A stretch of DNA of 9,820 nt from NCBI GenBank assembly GCA_016205045.1, contig JACQJM010000281.1, positions 1 through 9,820 on the forward strand. The letters are read 5' to 3'. The notes under the pieces were generated by a model. That model saw only the letters and a list, made by a program, of their open reading frames with translations. It made no database searches and had not been told where the DNA came from. This DNA comes from Elusimicrobiota bacterium (GTDB lineage Bacteria > Elusimicrobiota > Elusimicrobia > JACQJN01). Every line of letters begins with the position of its first letter. Position 1 is the first letter of the stretch. Shown here piece after piece: positions 5,396 through 9,820 of the stretch. The position numbers and the translations under genes were made by a program.

Positions 5396-5716
5396 ATGGA
5401 AAGAGAAACGGCTACTCGAGATATCTGGGTTGAGTTGTGGACCAACAAGGAGCGGATTGAGGGCATTGTTCGTGTTCCCGATAACTCTCGCTGCCGCAGG
5501 ATTGCCGATCTTATCTGGCATGCAGATCGCGGCGCCAGTGGAGTTCTGCACTTGACCAAGGCTACAGTCTACGATCTCAAAACAGAAGCAGTAAAGTTCC
5601 GCAAAGAAGTGTTGGGCGTGAATAGACAGATGGTTACCTTTGCTGCTCCAAAAGATAGCGATAATCTCGGAAAGCCCACGAACGAAAATCCTACCATCGA
5701 TATTACGCAAAATTAA
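5396..5716 (+). CDS. Small DUF6812-like protein of unknown function
   Basis: This encodes 106 residues with no signal peptide or membrane segment. The core (about 9-85) alternates short strands: VELWTNKERIEGIVRVP, then RIADLIW, then GVLHLTKATVYDL, then VLGVNRQMVTFAAP. This order (a 'T-x-x-x-R-I-E-G' strand, an 'R-x-x-D-L' turn, an 'LT-x-A-x-V' strand and a 'VN+' strand) resembles DUF6812-type proteins, whose function is not known. The C-terminal 20 residues are polar and probably disordered. The start is the first ATG after the promoter at 5357-5386. It lies 24 bases before the ferredoxin gene and probably shares its transcript. Family assignment is from memory of the pattern and moderate at best. 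Confidence 0.78.
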   Translation: MERETATRDIWVELWTNKERIEGIVRVPDNSRCRRIADLIWHADRGASGVLHLTKATVYDLKTEAVKFRKEVLGVNRQMVTFAAPKDSDNLGKPTNENPTIDITQN

Positions 5717-5727
5717 ACCAATTTTGG

Positions 5728-5734
5728 AAGGAGG
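5728..5734 (+). promoter_or_regulatory. Strong Shine-Dalgarno of the ferredoxin gene
   Basis: AAGGAGG lies 6 bases before the ATG at 5741. It is the best ribosome-binding site in the window, in contrast to the preceding gene, which has none; the ferredoxin is likely made at a much higher level. Confidence 0.8.
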
Positions 5735-5740
5735 AACACA

Positions 5741-6067
5741 ATGTCTCATGTGATCACGGAAAAATGTCTCGGAGAACAGTACGCCGCTTGTGTCGATGTT
5801 TGCCCAGTAGAATGCATTCACCCAGTCAACTATAAGAATGAACCTTTTATGATCATCGATCCAGATGTCTGTATCGACTGTGGTGTTTGTCTGCCAGAAT
5901 GTCCCATTGGCGCCATTGTTGGTTCCGTGGATGAAGCTACAGCCTATGCGGCGATCAATAAAGAGTTGACGCCTGCTGCCAAGGAAACCGAAGCAAAGTC
6001 CGGCAAGATAACACCTAGGCCCCCTAACGATCCTCCCAGAAAACCGGACAACAAGCTGGTGAAATAG
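5741..6067 (+). CDS. Seven-iron (3Fe-4S/4Fe-4S) ferredoxin
   Basis: This encodes 108 residues. The cysteine layout is that of the Azotobacter FdI/FdxA family. C9, C17 and C54 should hold a [3Fe-4S] cluster and C21, C44, C47 and C50 a [4Fe-4S] cluster, with C25 as the conserved free Cys. The position that carries a non-ligand Cys in Azotobacter FdI is Glu (E12). Key stretches are CVDVCPVEC and CIDCGVCLPECP. It is a soluble cytoplasmic one-electron carrier. After about residue 75 comes a charged, Pro-rich tail (TPRPPNDPPRKPDNK) of low complexity that is not part of the cluster fold. It ends with the only TAG stop among the complete genes here; a TAA follows in frame four codons later. No redox partner is encoded in the window, so its pathway cannot be inferred. 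Confidence 0.93.
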   Translation: MSHVITEKCLGEQYAACVDVCPVECIHPVNYKNEPFMIIDPDVCIDCGVCLPECPIGAIVGSVDEATAYAAINKELTPAAKETEAKSGKITPRPPNDPPRKPDNKLVK

Positions 6068-6086
6068 CAGGCGAATCAGTAAAATC

Positions 6087-6140
6087 AGTTTAAAGTTTAG
6101 AGTAGAAAATTCGAGGACTTTAAACTTTTAACTTTAAACT
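6087..6140. repeat. TTTAAAG-type inverted repeat between ferredoxin and HtpX genes
   Basis: AGTTTAAAGTT (6087-6097) is perfectly complementary to AACTTTAAACT (6130-6140). Between them lies a further copy, ACTTTAAACTTT (6117-6128), that can pair with the left arm instead. A short direct repeat AATCAG (6074, 6084) lies just upstream. The A/T-rich stem has no T-tract after it, so it is a repeat or attenuating structure more than a clear terminator. It fills most of the 99-base gap. Confidence 0.75.
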
Positions 6141-6166
6141 GTCGTTGCTGTGATTCCTGGAGTACC

Positions 6167-7042
6167 ATGAAAAACATGTTAAAGACAGGTCTCCTGATGA
6201 CCATCCTTATGGGCTTCTGCCTAATGGTGGGAGAAATACTGGGTGGGCGCCAAGGGTTATTGTTTGCCTTCCTGGTGGGAGGTGTCAGCAACCTATTTAT
6301 GTATTGGTTCTCGGATAAGTTGGTGCTGGGCATGCATAGGGCTACTCCCGTCAGTCAGCAAGAACTGCCTGAAGTTTACGCCATCGTGCGCGAACTGACT
6401 ACACAAGCCAACATCCCCCTGCCCAAAATCTATCTGATCGATACTCCATTGCCCAACGCTTTTGCCACCGGGCGGAACCCTTCGCATGCCGCCGTGGCAG
6501 TAACCCGAGGCATTCTGGATATTCTAGATGAGCGGGAGCTGCGTGGCGTACTGGCTCACGAATTGAGCCATGTCCTGCACCGTGATATTCTTATCTCCAC
6601 CATCGCCAGCGTTTTGGCGGGAGCCATTATGTTGCTGGCCCGCATGGCCATGTGGGGCACGCTCTTCGCTGACAGACGCCGCAGCGACAACGAAGGCATG
6701 CATCCCCTGGCGGGGCTTTTAATGCTGGTTCTAGCTCCATTGGCGGCCATGCTCATCCAGATGGCTATTTCCAGAAGCCGGGAGTTTCATGCGGACGAGG
6801 CCGGGGCGCGTCTTTCCCAGGACCCTCTTGCCTTGGCCAGGGCTCTTCAGAAAATCGAAAGAGTCGCCTCCACAGGAGGATTGCCCTCGGGCAATCCCAC
6901 CATGGCTCATCTCTATATCATCAACCCCTTTAATCTGGAAGGCGTCACACGCCTCTTCCTTACCCATCCTACCACTTCAGAACGAATCTCACGCTTGGAA
7001 GAGATCGCCGGCCATTTAAAACTCTCCCGCCGGTATTATTGA
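6167..7042 (+). CDS. htpX: HtpX-like membrane zinc metalloprotease (M48)
   Basis: This encodes 291 residues, normal for HtpX. Hydrophobic segments are at about 5-24 and 30-50, with two more at about 143-165 and 180-202. The zinc site is HELSH at 131-135 (H131, H135, catalytic E132), with the third ligand E206 in SREFHADE (204-211). The C-terminal FLTHPTTSERI motif (264-274) is also typical. HtpX cleaves misfolded or damaged inner-membrane proteins on the cytoplasmic side and acts in envelope stress alongside FtsH. The ATG at 6167 is preceded by CTGGAG at a suitable distance; the ATG at codon 4 is less likely. The amidase gene follows 45 bases later on the same strand, so the two may be co-transcribed. 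All catalytic residues are present, so it should be active. Confidence 0.95.
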   Translation: MKNMLKTGLLMTILMGFCLMVGEILGGRQGLLFAFLVGGVSNLFMYWFSDKLVLGMHRATPVSQQELPEVYAIVRELTTQANIPLPKIYLIDTPLPNAFATGRNPSHAAVAVTRGILDILDERELRGVLAHELSHVLHRDILISTIASVLAGAIMLLARMAMWGTLFADRRRSDNEGMHPLAGLLMLVLAPLAAMLIQMAISRSREFHADEAGARLSQDPLALARALQKIERVASTGGLPSGNPTMAHLYIINPFNLEGVTRLFLTHPTTSERISRLEEIAGHLKLSRRYY

Positions 7043-7087
7043 AGGGGTTGATTCCTAGATTCAAAAAATAGACAATGATGAAAGCTC

Positions 7088-8887
7088 ATGTTTAAAAAAG
7101 TGCTGATTCTCCTTCTATTTCTAGGGAGCCATCCCCTGTTCGCAGAACCTTTTCCCCCTCCCCTCACTCCCATCACTATCGCCTATCCGGATCCGGGGGC
7201 TACACTTTCTGTGAGTACCGCCACTTTTATTCTTGGGTCCATAATACCCTCCACCGGAACTTTTCGCATCAATGGCCAAATCGTCAAGCCGCACCGCAAT
7301 GGTGGATTCCTCGCTTACTTACCCATTCCTTCCCTGCCTGCGGGGAAACAACCCGCGGAATTCGTTTTTCACTGTGAATTACAATATCAAAATACAACGT
7401 ACACCCTGGACCACAAGATCCGCATTTTCTCTCTTCAAACCCCTCCCACCACTCAAATTTTTATTGACCCCAACTTTCTCTTGCCCAACGAAGCCATGGA
7501 ACTCAACCCCGGGGACTGGTTGGATGTGCGCTTAAGAGGAACCCCTGGGGCCGAAGGAGAATGGTCCCTCTCAGGAGTTAAAAAACATCTCCCCTTATTC
7601 GAGATGGAGAATTCCGGAATCTATAGGGGTTCCTACCAAATCCAACCGGGAGATAAAGCTAAAGAAGCAGAAGTGGAGTTTAGTCTTAAGCATAAAGACC
7701 TGGGTAAAACTCGAGAAACTTCCAAGGGGAAAGTCACTATCCCTTCGGAGCCTTTCCGAGTCGTGGAAGTCTCCTCCGAATTGGCCCAAGGAGAAACAGG
7801 CCCCGGGAACAGTTATTTCATGTTTGTCAAAAAGGGAACGCGTCTTCTCATGAATGGCCGGCAAGGAAAGAAACTGCGCGCCTTTCTTTCTGAGACCGAA
7901 AGCGCCTGGTTCGATAGCGGCGCCTTCCAGATTCTTCCCGAAGGATACATCCATCCCCGCACCACATTAGAACACATCAACACCTCCGTGTCCGATAACT
8001 CCACGATCGTCAGCCTCTCCCTGGGGAGTCCGGTGCCTTACTCCATAGAACCCACCCCGGAAGGCTTGGAATTAAAACTCTATTACACTCAGGCCCGCAC
8101 CACTTTCATGACCTATGACAGCAAGGACACGTTCGTCCAAAACATACAATGGAAGCAAATAGGACGACAAACTTGCGTGGTCTCGATTCGACTGAGCTCC
8201 AAAGAAACGCTTTGGGGATACCATGTCAGCCTAAAGCCCGGAAGCCTTAATTTGGAGTTGAAACGCGCTCCTCGTCTTAAGCCTCGTCCCAGCTCCGTGT
8301 TCGCGGGGCTGAAGATCATTTTAGACCCAGGCCACTCCCCCAGAACTTCTCCTCCCTGGGATGGCGCCGTAGGACCTCACGGCACACAAGAACCCATCGC
8401 CACTCTCGCCCTGGCTAAAAATCTCAAAGCCCTTCTGGAAAAAGCGGGAGCTCAAGTGGTGATGACCCGATCAGGGGAGGAAGAGGTTGCTATTTATGAG
8501 CGTCCCAAAATCGCATGGGAAAACCGGGGAGATTTATTTATCAGTCTTCATTATAATGCCATACCCGATGGAACCAACCCTTTCGAAAAAACCAGAGGCT
8601 TCTCCGTATTCTATTATCATGCTCACAGCTTGGCCTTAGCCCAATCCATCCATCGAGCTTATCTCAGGCGCCATTCTCTACCGGATGAAGGGTTGCGCTA
8701 CGGCAACTTGGTCGTGTCTCGCATCAGTCAGATGCCGGCGGTACTCGTTGAATCCGCTTATTTGATATTTCCGGAACAGGAAGAACTTATCACCAGTCGG
8801 CGATTTCAAACAAAAATAGCCATCGCCCTCCTAGAGGGGGCCAAGAATTTTCTTGAAAAAGAAAGAAACAAACAACAGAAAAAATAA
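7088..8887 (+). CDS. Periplasmic N-acetylmuramoyl-L-alanine amidase with long N-terminal region
   Basis: This encodes 599 residues. A signal peptide (cleavage likely after LFA, residue 19) sends it to the periplasm. Residues about 28-115 look like an Ig-type domain. About 225-280 may be an SH3-like module (SSELAQGETG, GTRLLMNG, AWFDSGAFQILP). About 285-395 has strand-rich repeats resembling AMIN-type targeting domains. The catalytic Amidase_3 domain is about 406-592. Zinc ligands are H416 (DPGHS), E435 (GTQEP) and H488 (SLHYNA, usually SIHANA), and the catalytic Glu is E555 (AVLVESAYL). It should cleave the amide bond between muramic acid and L-alanine in peptidoglycan, for daughter-cell separation or wall turnover. 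The N-terminal part is much longer than in AmiA or AmiC and probably directs it to a site or partner. The start lacks a clear Shine-Dalgarno. The GAF-PAS gene begins 2 bases after its stop. Confidence 0.92.
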   Translation: MFKKVLILLLFLGSHPLFAEPFPPPLTPITIAYPDPGATLSVSTATFILGSIIPSTGTFRINGQIVKPHRNGGFLAYLPIPSLPAGKQPAEFVFHCELQYQNTTYTLDHKIRIFSLQTPPTTQIFIDPNFLLPNEAMELNPGDWLDVRLRGTPGAEGEWSLSGVKKHLPLFEMENSGIYRGSYQIQPGDKAKEAEVEFSLKHKDLGKTRETSKGKVTIPSEPFRVVEVSSELAQGETGPGNSYFMFVKKGTRLLMNGRQGKKLRAFLSETESAWFDSGAFQILPEGYIHPRTTLEHINTSVSDNSTIVSLSLGSPVPYSIEPTPEGLELKLYYTQARTTFMTYDSKDTFVQNIQWKQIGRQTCVVSIRLSSKETLWGYHVSLKPGSLNLELKRAPRLKPRPSSVFAGLKIILDPGHSPRTSPPWDGAVGPHGTQEPIATLALAKNLKALLEKAGAQVVMTRSGEEEVAIYERPKIAWENRGDLFISLHYNAIPDGTNPFEKTRGFSVFYYHAHSLALAQSIHRAYLRRHSLPDEGLRYGNLVVSRISQMPAVLVESAYLIFPEQEELITSRRFQTKIAIALLEGAKNFLEKERNKQQKK

Positions 8888-8889
8888 AA

Positions 8890-9744
8890 ATGCTTCCCCC
8901 TATGACTCTTTCCCATCTCTACGAAATCCTGAAAAATTTAAATGAAAAAAAATTTGTTCAGGAGCAAGAAATATGGAGCTTGGTTTTAGAAAAAAGCTGC
9001 GAACTCCTGGGAACGGAAATGGGAGTGTTTTTTAGTTGGGACCCAAAATCTCGCCAGCTCTTGCCGCTCTGCTCCCGAGAGCCCCCCACAGGAAAAATAC
9101 CTCCCAATCCCTTCAATATCATCGTAAAAGTGTGTGACTGGGTCGCCCAAAACAAACAGACGGCGTTGGTTCAGGACACCTCTCGCGATCCGCGCTTTGA
9201 CAAGAATAGCCACTCCCCTTCCCAGACCATTTTGGCGGTACCCATCTACCGGAATGAAGATTTGCTGGGGGTGCTGGAAGTGACCCATCCCAAAAAAGCA
9301 ACCTTTACCCCTGAAGATCAAGAATTATTGGAATTTCTTGGTTCCCACACTTCTCTTTTATCTCACTCTCTCAGGATGCAACAAGCCCTCGGACGTGTGA
9401 CGGCACACAACGCCAGTATATTGGAAAATCTAACCGGTGGATTTATCGGCATCGATCTGCAAGGAAACGTGATGATCTTGAATCCCCGGGCCAGGCAAAT
9501 TTTGGAAATTCACGAGGAAAATGTGGTGGGCAAGCCCATCGAATCGGTTCTTAAAGATTGCCCCGGGCTCTCTCTGCTGCTCAAAGAAAGTCTCGCCAGA
9601 AGTCACCCGGTCAAGCGCCAAGAACTTCCTTGGACCTATAAAGGGGAGAGACGCCTTCTGGGGTACAGCACTCTTCTCATACAAGATGTCCATGGCGGAA
9701 TTGCCGGAGCGGGAGCCACGTTCCAGGACCTTACAAAGTTATGA
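8890..9744 (+). CDS. GAF-PAS sensor protein without output domain
   Basis: This encodes 284 residues. Residues about 25-162 form a GAF domain (ILAVPIYRNEDLLGVLEV at 114-131 is the characteristic strand pair). About 174-283 is a PAS domain (NASILENLTGGFIGIDLQG, NPRARQILE, GKPIESVL, ending GAGATFQDLTKL). That ending is where a histidine kinase would normally start its dimerisation helix, but TGA follows immediately. GAF and PAS domains bind small ligands or cofactors and pass the signal to a kinase or cyclase; here the output must come from another protein, or the gene has lost its kinase part. No membrane segment or signal peptide is present. The ATG lies 2 bases after the amidase stop and has no Shine-Dalgarno, so translation is probably coupled to the amidase. 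The stop lies in a short ATGAG-like repeat. Confidence 0.88.
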   Translation: MLPPMTLSHLYEILKNLNEKKFVQEQEIWSLVLEKSCELLGTEMGVFFSWDPKSRQLLPLCSREPPTGKIPPNPFNIIVKVCDWVAQNKQTALVQDTSRDPRFDKNSHSPSQTILAVPIYRNEDLLGVLEVTHPKKATFTPEDQELLEFLGSHTSLLSHSLRMQQALGRVTAHNASILENLTGGFIGIDLQGNVMILNPRARQILEIHEENVVGKPIESVLKDCPGLSLLLKESLARSHPVKRQELPWTYKGERRLLGYSTLLIQDVHGGIAGAGATFQDLTKL

Positions 9745-9757
9745 GATATGAGTGATG
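9741..9757 (+). repeat. Short ATGAGNN-type degenerate repeat at the GAF-PAS stop
   Basis: The bases ATGAGATATGAGTGATG contain three near-copies of TGAG/TGAT and include the TGA stop of the GAF-PAS gene. It is too short to be certain as a repeat, but it matches the pattern of repeats at gene ends elsewhere in the window. Confidence 0.3.
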
Positions 9758-9779
9758 GGTAAAAAAACTTGGAGGAAGT

Positions 9780-9820
9780 ATGCAACTGACAAAGGAACTA
9801 AAACTTGGAGACAAGACACC
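9780..9820 (+). CDS. Start of a further gene, cut by the window edge
   Basis: An ATG at 9780 follows GGAGG (9771-9775) by 4 bases, and the frame stays open to the end of the window (MQLTKELKLGDKT). It lies 35 bases after the GAF-PAS stop on the same strand. Thirteen codons are too few to name the family. It might be the missing signalling partner of the GAF-PAS protein, but nothing in the visible residues shows that. Confidence 0.55.
   Translation, partial: MQLTKELKLGDKT

Noticed and set aside
5351..5821. 156-residue open frame on the minus strand across the porin start, the DUF6812-like gene and the ferredoxin start
   Set aside because: It is antisense to two well-supported genes with clear motifs and promoter, has no domain pattern and no ribosome-binding site.
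7048..7076. Possible promoter TTGATT-17-GACAAT before the amidase gene
   Set aside because: Only four of six matches in each box and no supporting evidence; the gene may simply be co-transcribed with htpX.

Overview
The window is bacterial chromosomal DNA from a diderm (Gram-negative type) organism. It encodes a porin-like outer-membrane barrel, a second PorV/UPF0164-like barrel with a peptidoglycan-binding LysM domain, a periplasmic N-acetylmuramoyl-L-alanine amidase and an HtpX-type membrane protease. There is no rRNA, tRNA, phage, transposase or CRISPR sequence. The mixture of a PorV-like barrel, a seven-iron ferredoxin, unusual domain fusions and many short intergenic repeats suggests an uncultured or poorly sampled phylum, such as the Elusimicrobiota/Omnitrophota type. 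That placement is inference and was not tested.

Layout. The left half (93-5363) is transcribed leftward. In transcription order it holds a porin broken by one in-frame amber codon (5363-3924), a NodS-like SAM methyltransferase (3839-3192), a PorV-like barrel with coiled coil and LysM (3062-1680, with its own likely promoter), a pseudo-receiver/transmembrane/beta-propeller protein (1593-403) and a small PilZ-like protein (401-93), which starts one base after the preceding stop. The right half (5396-9820) is transcribed rightward. It holds a small DUF6812-like protein behind a near-consensus promoter that sits almost on its start codon, a seven-iron ferredoxin, HtpX, the amidase, a GAF-PAS sensor protein without a kinase domain, and the first codons of another gene at the window edge. 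No stretch longer than about 130 bases lacks a gene; the short gaps hold mostly repeats.

The most striking feature is the repeat content. Almost every gene junction in the leftward half, and two in the rightward half, carries a different family of short, degenerate repeats. These include octamers (TTAATCCC type, GATAAGTG type), 10-12-base units centred on ATTCGC, a TTTAAAG-type inverted repeat and a GC-rich hairpin. Several of them run into coding sequence: they form the stop codon of one gene, the core of one signal peptide and the N-terminus of another. The octamer array inside the porin signal peptide would shift the reading frame if its copy number changed by one, so it is a candidate phase-variation switch. 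The same porin has a lone TAG at codon 127 in an otherwise intact frame.

Functionally, the leftward genes look like envelope proteins plus a possible c-di-GMP or pseudo-receiver sensing pair. The rightward genes look like envelope quality control and wall remodelling (HtpX, amidase) next to a signalling gene. No pathway can be assigned with confidence.
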